The notes under the pieces: generated by a model
Database searches by the model: none
Told to the model about the DNA's origin: nothing
What the model saw: the letters and a program-made list of their open reading frames with translations, nothing else
Assembly (NCBI GenBank): GCA_018267915.1
Contig: JAFDXN010000014.1
Coordinates: 62,001 to 126,000, forward strand
Length of the DNA: 64,000 nt
Direction of reading: 5' to 3'
Source: Bacteroidota bacterium
GTDB lineage: Bacteria; Bacteroidota; Bacteroidia; Chitinophagales; Chitinophagaceae
In this document: positions 1-10,092 of the stretch, piece by piece
How the letters are laid out: every line of letters begins with the position of its first letter
How positions within the stretch are numbered: the stretch's first letter is position 1
Program-made: the position numbers and the translations under genes

Positions 1-53
1 TTCAGACGACCTGCAACGCATTTATTTCTTCAATAGCCTACCAAGATAAAAAG

Positions 54-1283
54 ATGAAAAAATTAGTATTCTTAACCATTACCGCACTGGCAATCGCCAG
101 CAATTCTTTTGCCCAATTCTCGGAATTCCGTAATGAAGAGGCGCCCTCGAACTTTACGCTTAACTCAGAGAATAATATTTTACAGATCAGCGGGCGCGTG
201 GCTGCATACTATCAGCACCGCATTATGAAAACAGGACAAACCAACCTGTCGCACAATGGTTTTGTGCCTAAAGATGCGGACCTGGATATCCTTGGCACCA
301 CGAAATCGAAATTTGTATACGAGATCCAGTTCAGCTTGCTCGACCTCGCCAACGCAGCCGTAAGCCAAAACACCGCCGACCCCGCTGCACCGGGCATCAA
401 AGCTGCCTACGTCTCCTACGAAGGTAAAGCCCTGCCCTTTCACATTAAGCTTGGCTACGATAAGGTCCCCTACTCACAAGGCTCGCTCAACGATGCGTAC
501 AGCACGCCCATGTGGAGCCATGCCAATCTTTTTGGGGGTGATTTCTACTCGCGCCGCGACCTTGGACTTACGCTTAGCAAAAGCCTATGGCAAAAACGCA
601 TCCATATCTATGGCGGTATATACAGCGGCCTGGGTGAAAACGTATTTGAATACGGCAATGACGCCAGCGGTCGCCCGGAGTATATTGGCAGGATCGACTT
701 CGCCTACCCCGGCCGCTACAAATACGATGTAATAGATGAAGACCAAACACCTAAACCGACATTTCGCGTGGGTGTAAACGCACGTTACACCAACAAAACA
801 CAACCGGTTGGCCGCTCTTTATCTTCCGATGTGCCCGATGTCGCCGGACCCTATGGACTGCGGATCGTGAACGGCAAGAAGTTAGTGTATGGCGCTGATT
901 TCACGGCAAAGTACAAGGGCTTTTCAATTCTTTTTGAAACCGATATGATCAACATCCAACCTGCCGACAGCACAGACCCGCTATATGAAGCCACATCCAC
1001 GACATTCAATAATAAGGTGGTGCACGCCGGTGGTTTCGTCACTGGCGCCAGCTATGACTGGAAAAAGATACATTCGGTTTTTTCGGTTAACTACGAGAAC
1101 ATCAATGCCAACGACCTTATTAAAGGTCGCCAGGAGTGGCTATATATCGGCTACGCCTATACGGTCAATAGCTTCAATTCCGTATTCAAGATAGAATACT
1201 ACAAGCCAATGACTGAAGATGGCGCATCGAATCCATTAAAATACACCGATCAGATAAGAATAGGTTACCAGGTTATTTTCTAA
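54..1283 (+). CDS. Phosphate-selective porin O/P-like outer membrane porin
   Basis: This is a 409-residue exported protein with a clear signal peptide (hydrophobic core LTITALAIA, cleavage after SFAQ). The rest is rich in alternating aromatic and polar residues, such as VAAYYQHRIM and YEIQFSLLDL, and ends with an aromatic residue in GYQVIF, as outer-membrane beta-barrels usually do. Length and pattern fit the OprO/OprP porin family, which forms anion- or phosphate-selective channels. The ATG at 54 is the only reasonable start. It is followed at a 29-bp gap by a lipoprotein gene and then by a nuclease/phosphatase-fold gene in the same direction. The three could form a nutrient (perhaps phosphorus) scavenging unit, but that is inference. 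Substrate selectivity cannot be read from the sequence. Confidence 0.8.
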   Translation: MKKLVFLTITALAIASNSFAQFSEFRNEEAPSNFTLNSENNILQISGRVAAYYQHRIMKTGQTNLSHNGFVPKDADLDILGTTKSKFVYEIQFSLLDLANAAVSQNTADPAAPGIKAAYVSYEGKALPFHIKLGYDKVPYSQGSLNDAYSTPMWSHANLFGGDFYSRRDLGLTLSKSLWQKRIHIYGGIYSGLGENVFEYGNDASGRPEYIGRIDFAYPGRYKYDVIDEDQTPKPTFRVGVNARYTNKTQPVGRSLSSDVPDVAGPYGLRIVNGKKLVYGADFTAKYKGFSILFETDMINIQPADSTDPLYEATSTTFNNKVVHAGGFVTGASYDWKKIHSVFSVNYENINANDLIKGRQEWLYIGYAYTVNSFNSVFKIEYYKPMTEDGASNPLKYTDQIRIGYQVIF

Positions 1284-1312
1284 GTCATTAACACACTCAA
1301 CAGACAATAGCA

Positions 1313-1930
1313 ATGAAACGCTTAATAATATTATGTACTGCCACAGCGGCAATATTGGCCTCTTGCGTGAAAGACAGGATACAGCCGCCGGTGTCAAATG
1401 TGATCAACACCGCAGGAGACTCGCTTATTTATTTTTGGGATTTTAACGTGGAAGACTCCGCAGATCGTAGTCCTGCCTTCAATGCCGGTAGCGCTGCAGC
1501 CACTTATCGTTATCATTCTTCCTCTATCGACTTCACAACCGGGTCCGGCGTTAACCTACGGCCCGGCTTTGATACCGGGTCCTGCCTGCGCGTTCGCAAC
1601 CCATCCGATTCGGTGGTATTTGTAATGCCTACAACCGGCTATAAAGATGTGGTCATGCAATTTGCCGAACAACGTACCAACAGCGGCCCGTCTATAAACG
1701 CTGTATACTATACTACTGACGGCATAAACTACATCAGTACCGCCATTAGTGGTGTCAATACCTACACTGTAGACACTACATTTGGCCTCCATGCCTTCAA
1801 TTTCGCATCCGACGCCAATACAAACAATAATCCGAAATTTGCCGTAAAGATCGTGTTCACCAACAACAATACGGGGACATCAGGCAACGACCGTTTCGAT
1901 AACGTGAGCCTTGAAGGGATAAAAGAGTAA
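1313..1930 (+). CDS. Putative lipoprotein of unknown function
   Basis: The 205-residue product begins with a lipoprotein signal peptide: MKRLIILC, then a lipobox ending LASC at residue 17, so it is probably lipid-anchored. The mature part is rich in Thr, Ser, Asn and aromatic residues in short beta-strand-like stretches, for example TVDTTFGLHAFNF. It resembles the jelly-roll 'choice-of-anchor' modules found in Bacteroidota surface lipoproteins, but I cannot name a family. Its stop codon directly abuts the next gene, so the two are almost certainly cotranscribed. The gene product may support or anchor the downstream nuclease/phosphatase-fold protein; this rests on position only. Confidence 0.65.
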   Translation: MKRLIILCTATAAILASCVKDRIQPPVSNVINTAGDSLIYFWDFNVEDSADRSPAFNAGSAAATYRYHSSSIDFTTGSGVNLRPGFDTGSCLRVRNPSDSVVFVMPTTGYKDVVMQFAEQRTNSGPSINAVYYTTDGINYISTAISGVNTYTVDTTFGLHAFNFASDANTNNNPKFAVKIVFTNNNTGTSGNDRFDNVSLEGIKE

Positions 1931-1936
1931 TTGCCA

Positions 1937-3307
1937 ATGCTTAGACACCTGAAATGCGGCCTGCTTGCGGCCTTGTCCGTGCTCAACAGCCTCCATGCAA
2001 GTGCGCACGCCGACACATTGCGTCTCATGACCTACAACGTACTTTATTACGGCGATACACCGCCGTGCCAGGCACCACATAGCACCTTGCATGGATACCT
2101 CAAGACTATTATAGGCTACACCCGTCCCGATATACTTGGTTTGGTCAAGATGGCCGCTCCGCTACAGGAAGGCAACAGGTTTGCTACAGCGCCCGTCAAT
2201 TTCCCCGACTCGGTATTGCAATATGCCCTCAATGCCGCTATTCCCGGCACCTACACTTATTGCCCGTACACAAACAATGCACACGCTAACAATGTAGAAG
2301 TACTGTTCTACAACCAGGATAAACTGGGATATGTTTCAACAATAGCTAGTTATATCAACCTTACCGATTTCAACACCTATAAATTATACTATCGGTCTGC
2401 CGACCTGGCAACAACACACGACACCACGTTCCTTTACGTAACGCTCAATCACGATAAATCGGGGGACGAATATGAGCAGGTGAGGGGTGCACAAATAAGG
2501 GCCGAAATGGAGAATATCCGTAGCCATTTTACAAGCCTGCCCAACATGATCAACATGGGCGATTTTAATACGCGCAGTTCGGGCGAACAATGCTATAAAG
2601 CACTCGTTTTCCCTTCCGACACCGCTTTTCGCTTTTTTGATCCTCCGTTCTACGAAGGCAAATTAAAATACCCCGCTGATTGGGACAATGACCGCGCCAA
2701 CTTTGCTGCTTACCTTACCACCTCAACAAGGAAAGATAAAACAGTGCCCAACCCTTGCGGTTCGGGCGGTGGGGCAAAAAACTGGTACGATCACATTTTC
2801 CTTTCCTCCTGGATAATGAACAACAGCAACCGGATCAGTTATATACCCAATTCCTACCGCACGGTCGGCAACGATGGTAACAGGTATAAAATTTCGATTA
2901 ACGAACCTTCACAGGTTAATACTTCCGCGCCCGCAGAGGTCATCGAAGCCCTTTACCAGATGTCGAACAAATACCCGGTAATGGCGGAGCTATTGGTAGA
3001 GACCGGCGGGCAAAAAATCAGGCCTCCCCAAACAGAAGTCTTGGCATCTGCGCCGGGTGTAACAGAACATGTGACGGTGGACAACCTTGTGGCAAAAGAG
3101 TTTTTAATCCACTTCAGCAGCGGACTCATCGGTGAAGAAATGAATATGGAGTGCTTCGACGAGGCAAATCATTCTCTTTTTAAAAATAATTTTAAAGTAA
3201 AAGACATCAACAAAAAGATCGGCCATAAATTAAAGCCTGGCAATTACGCTCTAAAATTCTATTCAAGACATAGCTTTCTGGATGAAATAAAGGTGACTGT
3301 TAAATAA
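1937..3307 (+). CDS. Exported endonuclease/exonuclease/phosphatase-fold protein, likely altered active site
   Basis: The product belongs to the endonuclease/exonuclease/phosphatase (EEP) superfamily. Visible motifs are MTYNVLYY near the N-terminus, DILGLVKM, NMGDFNTRSSG in the middle and the late DHIFLSSW motif. A signal peptide (about 25 residues ending ASAHA) exports it. ATG 1937 gives a clean signal sequence; a TTG at 1931, directly after the previous stop, is an alternative. In active family members the DILGL motif continues with Q-E, where Glu binds the metal; here it continues V-K, with Lys encoded at 2147-2149. The family normally cleaves phosphodiester or phosphomonoester bonds. With this change, activity may be lost or altered. 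A C-terminal extension of about 100 residues is not part of the EEP core and may be an accessory beta-domain. Confidence 0.72.
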   Translation: MLRHLKCGLLAALSVLNSLHASAHADTLRLMTYNVLYYGDTPPCQAPHSTLHGYLKTIIGYTRPDILGLVKMAAPLQEGNRFATAPVNFPDSVLQYALNAAIPGTYTYCPYTNNAHANNVEVLFYNQDKLGYVSTIASYINLTDFNTYKLYYRSADLATTHDTTFLYVTLNHDKSGDEYEQVRGAQIRAEMENIRSHFTSLPNMINMGDFNTRSSGEQCYKALVFPSDTAFRFFDPPFYEGKLKYPADWDNDRANFAAYLTTSTRKDKTVPNPCGSGGGAKNWYDHIFLSSWIMNNSNRISYIPNSYRTVGNDGNRYKISINEPSQVNTSAPAEVIEALYQMSNKYPVMAELLVETGGQKIRPPQTEVLASAPGVTEHVTVDNLVAKEFLIHFSSGLIGEEMNMECFDEANHSLFKNNFKVKDINKKIGHKLKPGNYALKFYSRHSFLDEIKVTVK

Positions 3308-3326
3308 GCCTCTGCCTATTACCTTT

Positions 3327-3334
3327 ATCTTTGC
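3327..3334 (+). promoter_or_regulatory. Sigma-ABfr -7 element (TATCTTTG)
   Basis: TATCTTTG matches the Bacteroidota -7 consensus TAnnTTTG and is followed by GCAATAC, a common transcription start context. It lies about 125 bp upstream of the SprB-repeat gene. No matching -33 TTG is visible at the usual 19-nt distance, so it is only a candidate. Confidence 0.35.
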
Positions 3335-3458
3335 AATACTTTCAAAGCAAAGCTTGCCTCTTTTGTTAACTATTTCGTAATAATGGCAGGCTGTCTGCTT
3401 CTATTACCCTAAGTAGTTTTGTATTATTATACATACGTATAGCAAAAACATACAGCCA

Positions 3459-6400
3459 ATGAAACAAATTTACCGTCGGATTGCACTTTTCGCATTATAT
3501 TTTATTGGTGTAACACACAGCAATGCCCAATTCACGCAGGGAAATCTTGTGGTGCTTCGGGTGGGGCCCGGCACCACCAATGCGGCCACCCCGATGCAAC
3601 TAGTGGAGTATACTACGGCAGGTGTAGCCACCGGCTATTCTGTGACCTTGCCTTCCACCGGCAATCCGCAGATCACAGCTAGTGCGTCTGCGACATCCGA
3701 AGGTGAAATTTCATTGAACGGCGAGCGCAACCTTGTCATCATACCGGGCTATGATGCTGCCTCGGGCACGGCCGCGGTCGCAAGCACGGCCAATCCGCCA
3801 TATAACCGTGAACTGTTCACAGTAAACTCCTCCGGCACTTACACGAAGCTGGGTGTTACCAGCTCATTATTTAGCGGAAACAACATTCGTTCAGGCACTA
3901 CATGTGGCTCTTTTTATTATGGCTCGGGCGCCACAAATGGTATAGTGCTGATGGATAATAGCAATACAGTAGTGTCGAACACAAGCTCCAACAATCGACA
4001 GTTGAATATCTTCAATGGTCAATTGTATTTTACTACAGCCAGCGGCACACGTGGCTTGTGGCAGGTGGGTACCGGCATATCCAATGCAACGGGACAGGTA
4101 TCAAGCAATATCATCAACACAGGCAACTCTTCCAATTACGGCTTTGCAATTAGTCCCGATGGGCTCACCTGCTACATAGCGGACGATGCGGGTTTTGGCA
4201 TCATAAAATACACACGGCCCAACCTGGCTTCTTCATTTACCACCGCCTACACCGTTTCCACCACTAATGCGCGCGGTCTCACTGTAGACTTTTCAGCTTC
4301 ACCATACACGCTCTATGCTACAAACACGGCCAATAGCCCCAACACGATATTTAAAGTAGTAGACAATGGCGCCAACTCACCCAGCACAACTCTGGCAACC
4401 GCACCGGCTACCTATGTCTTCCGCGGCATTGTGTTTGTGCCCCTTACTTCACCTTGTATGGTACTGACCCCCACGGTCACAAACATCAGCTGCAATCCTG
4501 CCGCTAATGGTAGCATAAGTGTTGTAGCGAGCTCCACGCTTGGTTATACTGCAAACTCGTTCTACTGGACCGGCCCGGGCAATTTCACCGCAACTACACA
4601 AAACATCAGCAATCTCGCAGCCGGAACATATACGGTCGTAGCAAGCGCCTTACAAGGCAAAACGGGCTGCACTGCGATTGCCACCGCTACGGTGTCCTCG
4701 CCTACGCCGATGAATGTTACGCCATCTCACACAGACGTGAGTTGCAATGGCGGCAACAATGGCACGGCATCCGTGAGTGTTACAGGCGGCAACCCGAACT
4801 ACTCTTATCAATGGTCCCCGTCTGGCGGCACAGGCGCTACAGCTAGTAATCTGGCTGCGGGCTCATACACCTGCACCATCACCGATGCGACGGGCTGTGT
4901 CGCGCAAAGTGTTATCGCGATAGCGCAACCTACCGTAATAACAGCCAACACGTCCCAGGTAAACGCGAGCTGTAACGGCGGCAACAACGGCTCGGCCACC
5001 GTTGCCCCATCCGGTGGCACACCGGGATATACTTATTCCTGGGCTCCGTTTGGGGGCACCAACGCTACAGCTAACAACCTCTCCGCTGGCACATACACAT
5101 GCACCATAACCGATGCGAACAGTTGCTCCATCACGAAAACAGTGACTATCACAGAACCTACCGCGCTTTCTGCTACTACTTCTCAAACCAACGTGAACTG
5201 CTATGGCGGTTCAGACGGTACGGCCACAGTCTACCCGACGGGCGGTACGCCTAATTATACCTACAGTTGGGCCCCCTTCGGAGGAACAGGGTCAATTGCC
5301 ACCAACCTTTCCGTTGGCTCCTATACCTGCACTATCACAGACGCTAATAATTGCTCAGTTTTCAAAACATTCACACTTACCCAGCCCACCTTGTTAACAG
5401 CTACTACCTCGCAAACCAATATCAACTGTAACGGGGGCTCCAGCGGTAGCGCAACGGTCTACCCCACCGGCGGCACACCGCTGTATACTTATTCCTGGGC
5501 GCCTTTTGGCGGAAGTAACGCCACCGCCACCAGTTTGACAGCGGGCACTTACACCTGTACCATTACGGACGCAAATAATTGTACTAATACCCAAACCGTT
5601 ACGATCACGCAGGCAGCGCTCATGACGGCTGCAATCAGCGGCACCACCACGATATGTGCCGGCGATAGTGCCGTGATCACGTTCACAGCAACGCCTAACA
5701 CAACGGTTACCTACACTGCCAATGCGGCAACGCAAACGATCGGGATACCGGCCTCCGGCACGGCCACGCTCACCGTAACGCCCGCGAATACAATAACATA
5801 CTCGCTGGTCACCATACAGGACAATACGGTTAACTGTGCGGCACTTGTCAGTGGTAGCGCTACCGTTACGGTTAACCCCATCCCTTCCGCACCTGTTACG
5901 TCCGACCTGGCCTATTGCCAGTTCGATATTGCGCCGGCACTTACGGCACAGGGGCAAAATCTTCTCTGGTACACTACACCCACAGGTGGCACCGGCAGTG
6001 CAACTGCCCCGGTTCCGCCAACGAATGCACCTGCAACCAATACCTGGTATGTCACACAAAGCAGCCTGGGTTGCGAAAGCCCCAGGAGTGCGTTGCAGGT
6101 ATTAGTAAAACCACAACCGGCGGCACCCACTACCGTTGCACAGACGCAATATTGTCAGAACGAGCAAGCCATGCCGCTCAGCGCTATCGGCGATAGTCTG
6201 CTTTGGTATGCAGCCCCCACAGGTGGTGCAGGAAGTGTAAATGCACCCACGCCGGCTACAACAAATACAGGCACATTTACGTATTACGTTACGCAAACCC
6301 AAAACGGTTGCGAGAGCCCTCGTTTGCCCATAGTTGTTACTGTTACTGCAAAGCCTCAGCCACCTGTAGTAGCAGATGTTACTTACTGTCAAAACGAACC

Positions 6401-7628
6401 GGCCACGCCACTTACAGCGCAAGGACAGAACCTGCTTTGGTATGACGTCCCGACAGGCGGATTGAGCAGCACTTCAGCCCCGGTGCCGTCTACCAATACG
6501 GCAAGTGTTACCACATGGTATGTTGCACAGGTGGTGGGCGGTTGCATCAGTGATCGGGCGGCAATTACTGTTACGGTTTACGAGCAACCGTTCGCAGCCG
6601 TAGTTTCAAGCGCTAAAACGGTGTGTCAAAACCAGGCACTGACGTTCAGCTTCAGCGGCACCGCCGGTCCCGGGGCCAATTATACCTGGACGCTGCCACT
6701 CGGCGCTACCATTGAAAGCGGCAGCGGCGCAGGCCCTGTGGTGATCAAATTCACGCAACCCGGCACTAATATTGTGACACTGACAGTCGACGCCGGAAAT
6801 GGCAAGTGCCCGGCCAGCGCACGGGATACTATAAACGTAATTGCATTGCCTGAGGCCCAGATCGAAATGCAACCTGCAGCATGTTCAGGCGATACGGTGC
6901 GCATAAGAATACCTGTGGTAAGCCCCGGTATAGCGGACGTTCAGTGGAACTTTGCAGGCGGCGACCTGTTAAGGGTACCGTCAGCAATTGACGGCACCTA
7001 CTGGCTGCGCTGGACCGACCCCGGTGTCCACACCGTGACGCTCACTGTTATCTCACAGCAGCAGTGCCCGTCGTTCACTGCCACTGCAGACATCAATATT
7101 CATCCGCTACCTGATGCATCGATGGCTACCATTGCCGGCAATATTTGTGCAAATGACACAGTTCTGTTTGCACCGGCTACCTATCACCAGGGCTATACTT
7201 ATCGCTGGACACCGGGCCAGTTTTTCAATGCATCCTCTGATTCCTCTACGGTGCAAGGGATTGTAGCGTTCTCTGAAAATATTGTAATGACCGTTTACGA
7301 CGAATATGGTTGCGAGTCAACAAGTAGTAAGTACCTGAGCGTTAAGCCCTGTTGCGAAGTATATTTCCCCAATGCCTTTACCCCCAATGGTGATGGCAGG
7401 AATGATATCTTCCGTCCTTTGGCACATGGGCATCACGGCTATCGCTTATTCAAGGTTATCAATCGGTGGGGCCAGACAGTGTTTAGCACCGATAATGAAG
7501 TACCAAATTGGGACGGCAATTTCCAGGGAATACCACAAGATCCCGGCGTATATTTCTACTTCGTTCGTTTCGAATGCCTCGACGGCAAAGTAGTAGAGCA
7601 AAGCGGCGATGTAACATTGATACGATAG
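3459..7628 (+). CDS. Giant SprB-repeat surface protein with gliding-motility-type (T9SS type B) C-terminal domain
   Basis: The 1389-residue exported protein has a signal peptide ending SNAQ. Residues about 30-340 resemble a beta-propeller or lectin-like head. A divergent and then four well-conserved SprB repeats follow (about 340-720), each with Cys near the start, GGTPxYTYSWAPFGG, GTYTCTITDAN and a second Cys. Three Ig-like repeats (signature YCQNE, LLWY, CESP) occupy roughly 815-1055, then two or three PKD-like domains. The last 90 residues carry the gliding-motility-associated sorting signal, with FPNAFTPNGDGRNDIF and RWGQTVF. This type B domain is known to direct secretion and surface attachment through the type IX system. 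The likely role is a cell-surface adhesin for attachment or movement. No T9SS machinery gene lies nearby. Confidence 0.88.
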   Translation: MKQIYRRIALFALYFIGVTHSNAQFTQGNLVVLRVGPGTTNAATPMQLVEYTTAGVATGYSVTLPSTGNPQITASASATSEGEISLNGERNLVIIPGYDAASGTAAVASTANPPYNRELFTVNSSGTYTKLGVTSSLFSGNNIRSGTTCGSFYYGSGATNGIVLMDNSNTVVSNTSSNNRQLNIFNGQLYFTTASGTRGLWQVGTGISNATGQVSSNIINTGNSSNYGFAISPDGLTCYIADDAGFGIIKYTRPNLASSFTTAYTVSTTNARGLTVDFSASPYTLYATNTANSPNTIFKVVDNGANSPSTTLATAPATYVFRGIVFVPLTSPCMVLTPTVTNISCNPAANGSISVVASSTLGYTANSFYWTGPGNFTATTQNISNLAAGTYTVVASALQGKTGCTAIATATVSSPTPMNVTPSHTDVSCNGGNNGTASVSVTGGNPNYSYQWSPSGGTGATASNLAAGSYTCTITDATGCVAQSVIAIAQPTVITANTSQVNASCNGGNNGSATVAPSGGTPGYTYSWAPFGGTNATANNLSAGTYTCTITDANSCSITKTVTITEPTALSATTSQTNVNCYGGSDGTATVYPTGGTPNYTYSWAPFGGTGSIATNLSVGSYTCTITDANNCSVFKTFTLTQPTLLTATTSQTNINCNGGSSGSATVYPTGGTPLYTYSWAPFGGSNATATSLTAGTYTCTITDANNCTNTQTVTITQAALMTAAISGTTTICAGDSAVITFTATPNTTVTYTANAATQTIGIPASGTATLTVTPANTITYSLVTIQDNTVNCAALVSGSATVTVNPIPSAPVTSDLAYCQFDIAPALTAQGQNLLWYTTPTGGTGSATAPVPPTNAPATNTWYVTQSSLGCESPRSALQVLVKPQPAAPTTVAQTQYCQNEQAMPLSAIGDSLLWYAAPTGGAGSVNAPTPATTNTGTFTYYVTQTQNGCESPRLPIVVTVTAKPQPPVVADVTYCQNEPATPLTAQGQNLLWYDVPTGGLSSTSAPVPSTNTASVTTWYVAQVVGGCISDRAAITVTVYEQPFAAVVSSAKTVCQNQALTFSFSGTAGPGANYTWTLPLGATIESGSGAGPVVIKFTQPGTNIVTLTVDAGNGKCPASARDTINVIALPEAQIEMQPAACSGDTVRIRIPVVSPGIADVQWNFAGGDLLRVPSAIDGTYWLRWTDPGVHTVTLTVISQQQCPSFTATADINIHPLPDASMATIAGNICANDTVLFAPATYHQGYTYRWTPGQFFNASSDSSTVQGIVAFSENIVMTVYDEYGCESTSSKYLSVKPCCEVYFPNAFTPNGDGRNDIFRPLAHGHHGYRLFKVINRWGQTVFSTDNEVPNWDGNFQGIPQDPGVYFYFVRFECLDGKVVEQSGDVTLIR
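4711..5610 (+). repeat. Tandem 228-bp SprB-coding repeats
   Basis: Four units of about 228 bp (76 codons) repeat in frame. The first Cys codons of successive units lie near 4740, 4970, 5195 and 5425. Units two to four are the most alike (shared segment YTYSWAPFGG), suggesting recent unequal duplication. A fifth, more divergent unit lies upstream. Confidence 0.8.
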
Positions 7629-7646
7629 CTGGTTATTCCATAATTC

Positions 7647-7682
7647 AAAACGCCAAAGGAGAGACTTCCTTTGGCGTTTTGC
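7647..7682 (+). terminator. Rho-independent terminator after the SprB-repeat gene
   Basis: A perfect 14-bp stem (AAAACGCCAAAGGA at 7647-7660 with TCCTTTGGCGTTTT at 7667-7680) closes a 6-nt loop and ends in a T tract, 18 bp after the stop codon. Confidence 0.85.
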
Positions 7683-7760
7683 CTTTCTTACTTATTACCA
7701 GACACTTACAAACAGGTCACAATCTCCACCCCAAGTGTCATAGGAATTTCAGCATTTATT

Positions 7761-7774
7761 GCCTAAATTTAGGC
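7761..7774. promoter_or_regulatory. Perfect 14-bp palindrome upstream of the EF-G-like gene
   Basis: GCCTAAATTTAGGC is a perfect palindrome about 120 bp before the translation start. Nothing else is recognisable in 7683-7892. It could be an operator, but no regulator can be assigned. Confidence 0.3.
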
Positions 7775-7892
7775 TAAATAGAGTGCAGCGGGGACATAAC
7801 CTTACTTTTCTTTCGACTGGCATTTGCGCTCTCCTCCACGGCTTTCTCGCCTCCGCGCATTCACATTGTTCACGTTCTTAAAAACCATTGTT

Positions 7893-10031
7893 ATGTCTGG
7901 TTTTGATACTGCTCATGTAAAAAACATTGTACTGCTGGGGCACTCCGGCAGCGGAAAAACGACATTGGCTGAAAGCATGCTTTTTGAAGCAGGACTCATT
8001 CAGCGGCGCGGCACCATTGAAGAAAAGAATACTGTAGGCGACTACACGGAACTGGAGCGGGAGCGGGGCAACTCCATTTTCTCCAAACTCATGCATACCC
8101 ATTGGAAAGGTTACAAAATAAACATTCTCGACACTCCCGGCTACGATGATTTCTCGGGCGAAGTGATCAGTGCATTGCGCGTTGCCGATACAGGCGTCGT
8201 GCTGCTGAATGCTGCAATGGGTGTGGAAGTAGGCACTGATGTGATATGGGAATACACTGAGAAATTCAAGACACCCACGATCTTCCTGGTCAACCAGCTC
8301 GATCATCCCGATGCCGACTTCGACAAGACAGTGCAGGAGGCGAAAAATCATTTTGGTAGTCACGTAGTGCTCGTTCAATATCCAGTCAATTCAGGCCCGG
8401 GCTTCAGCGCTATTATTGACGTGCTCAATATGGTGCTCTACCAATATCCCGACAGAGGTGGCAAACCCGAAAAGCTCCCCATACCCGATGCCGAGCGTGC
8501 CAAAGCTGAAGCGCTGCATAAAGAACTGATCGAGGCCATTGCATCCAACGACGAAGGCCTGATGGAGAAATATTTCGACCAGGGCGAATTGACTGAAGAC
8601 GAGATGAAGCAGGGTCTGCATGTATCAATGGCACGGCACGACTTGTTTCCTGTGTTTTGCGCATCAGCTTTGCAAAATCGCGGCGTGGCACGCCTCATGG
8701 GCTATATCGACAATGTATGCCCGCCGGCCAGCGAAAAGCCACCGCAAACCACTAAGATCGGTGATACGCTTACTTGCGATAGCAAGGGGCCCGTTTGCAT
8801 ATTTATTTACAAAACGGTTAATGAACCACACATAGGTGAGCTGAGCTTCTTCAAGGTGTACTCAGGCACAGTAAAGAGTGGCATGGAACTCGTCAACGAA
8901 AGCACCGGGGTAACCGAAAAACTGAACCAGCTGTTCGTAGTGGAAGGCAACAAACGTAATCCTGTTCCCGAACTGGTAGCCGGCGACATTGGCGCCACAT
9001 TGAAACTGCGCAATACCCACGTCAACAATACCCTTCACGAAAAAGGCAAACAAATAGAACTGCAGCCCATCGTCTTCCCGGAGCCAAGGATGAGCGTTGC
9101 TATAGCCAACAACAAAAAAGGTGAAGAAGAAAAACTGGCAGCAGCGCTGCACCAACTGAAGGAAGAGGACCCTACCCTGCAGGTGGAAGTATCGGCCGAG
9201 TTGGGACAGACGCTACTCCACTGCCAGGGCGATATGCACCTCGCTGTCATCAAATGGAAGCTGGAACACATCTACCACCTCAATGTGCTCTATATAAAGC
9301 CTAAGATCGCTTACCGGGAAACCATACGCGGCAAAGCCGAATCCACATACAGGCATAAAAAACAATCCGGTGGTGCGGGGCAGTTTGGCGAAGTGGCCAT
9401 TCGGCTTGAGGCTTGGCACGATGGCATGCCGGAACCCTCGGGACTCAACGTGCGCGGCAAAGAAGAGATCGAACTGCCATGGGGTGGTAAGCTGGTATAC
9501 TACAATTGCATAGTAGGCGGCGTTATCGATCAGCGTTTCCTGCCATCGATACTAAAAGGCATCATGGACAAAATGCATCGAGGTCCACTCACTGGTTCCT
9601 ATGTACGGGATGTGCGTGTCAGCGTATTCGATGGCAAAATGCACCCGGTAGACAGCAATGATATGGCATTTAAAACTGCCGGCATGATGGCCTTCCGCGA
9701 AGCCTTTCAGCAAGCCAATCCATTATTGATGGAACCGATCTATTCATTAGAGATACTCTGCCCCGACGAGCAGACCGGCAACATTATGGGCGATCTGCAG
9801 CAACGCCGCGGCATGGTAGAGGGCTTCGATACAGAAGGGCATTTTACAGTAATAAAGGCCCAGGTGCCGCACGCCGAGATGTACCAATATGCGTCCTCCC
9901 TACGCAGCCTCACCCAGGGCCGTGCCCGCTTCCGCATGAGGTTCGATCACTATGCCCCGGTTCCCGGCGACCTGCAACGCAAACTCACCGAGGCGTACAA
10001 CAAAGAAGCCCTCGAAACCGCCGAAGCATAA
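7893..10031 (+). CDS. Elongation factor G-like paralogue (EF-G2 type GTPase)
   Basis: Starting at ATG 7893 the protein has 712 residues and follows EF-G domain order: GTPase (1-270), beta-barrel domain II (about 300-390), domain III, domain IV with the GxxGQFGEV-like segment (SGGAGQFGEVAIRLE) and the C-terminal domain V. It is not canonical EF-G: the P-loop is GHSGSGKTT rather than GHVDAGKT, the G3 motif is DTPGYDDF rather than DTPGHVDF, and the G4 motif is NQLDH rather than NKMD. These are marks of the EF-G-like paralogue found alongside true EF-G in many Bacteroidota, whose precise role is not settled. A longer reading frame extends 69 nt upstream, but the internal ATG fits the family N-terminus. 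It is monocistronic, with terminators before and after. Confidence 0.85.
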   Translation: MSGFDTAHVKNIVLLGHSGSGKTTLAESMLFEAGLIQRRGTIEEKNTVGDYTELERERGNSIFSKLMHTHWKGYKINILDTPGYDDFSGEVISALRVADTGVVLLNAAMGVEVGTDVIWEYTEKFKTPTIFLVNQLDHPDADFDKTVQEAKNHFGSHVVLVQYPVNSGPGFSAIIDVLNMVLYQYPDRGGKPEKLPIPDAERAKAEALHKELIEAIASNDEGLMEKYFDQGELTEDEMKQGLHVSMARHDLFPVFCASALQNRGVARLMGYIDNVCPPASEKPPQTTKIGDTLTCDSKGPVCIFIYKTVNEPHIGELSFFKVYSGTVKSGMELVNESTGVTEKLNQLFVVEGNKRNPVPELVAGDIGATLKLRNTHVNNTLHEKGKQIELQPIVFPEPRMSVAIANNKKGEEEKLAAALHQLKEEDPTLQVEVSAELGQTLLHCQGDMHLAVIKWKLEHIYHLNVLYIKPKIAYRETIRGKAESTYRHKKQSGGAGQFGEVAIRLEAWHDGMPEPSGLNVRGKEEIELPWGGKLVYYNCIVGGVIDQRFLPSILKGIMDKMHRGPLTGSYVRDVRVSVFDGKMHPVDSNDMAFKTAGMMAFREAFQQANPLLMEPIYSLEILCPDEQTGNIMGDLQQRRGMVEGFDTEGHFTVIKAQVPHAEMYQYASSLRSLTQGRARFRMRFDHYAPVPGDLQRKLTEAYNKEALETAEA

Positions 10032-10053
10032 CCCGCATTAACAACATAAAATA

Positions 10054-10079
10054 GCGGCGCTTTCCCTCGAAAGCGCCGC
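10054..10079. terminator. Bidirectional terminator between convergent genes
   Basis: GCGGCGCTTTC (10054-10064) and GAAAGCGCCGC (10069-10079) form a perfect 11-bp stem with a CCTC loop. A-rich and T-rich flanks on both sides suit termination of both the EF-G-like gene and the opposing T9SS gene. Confidence 0.75.
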
Positions 10080-10092
10080 AACTATTTTTACA

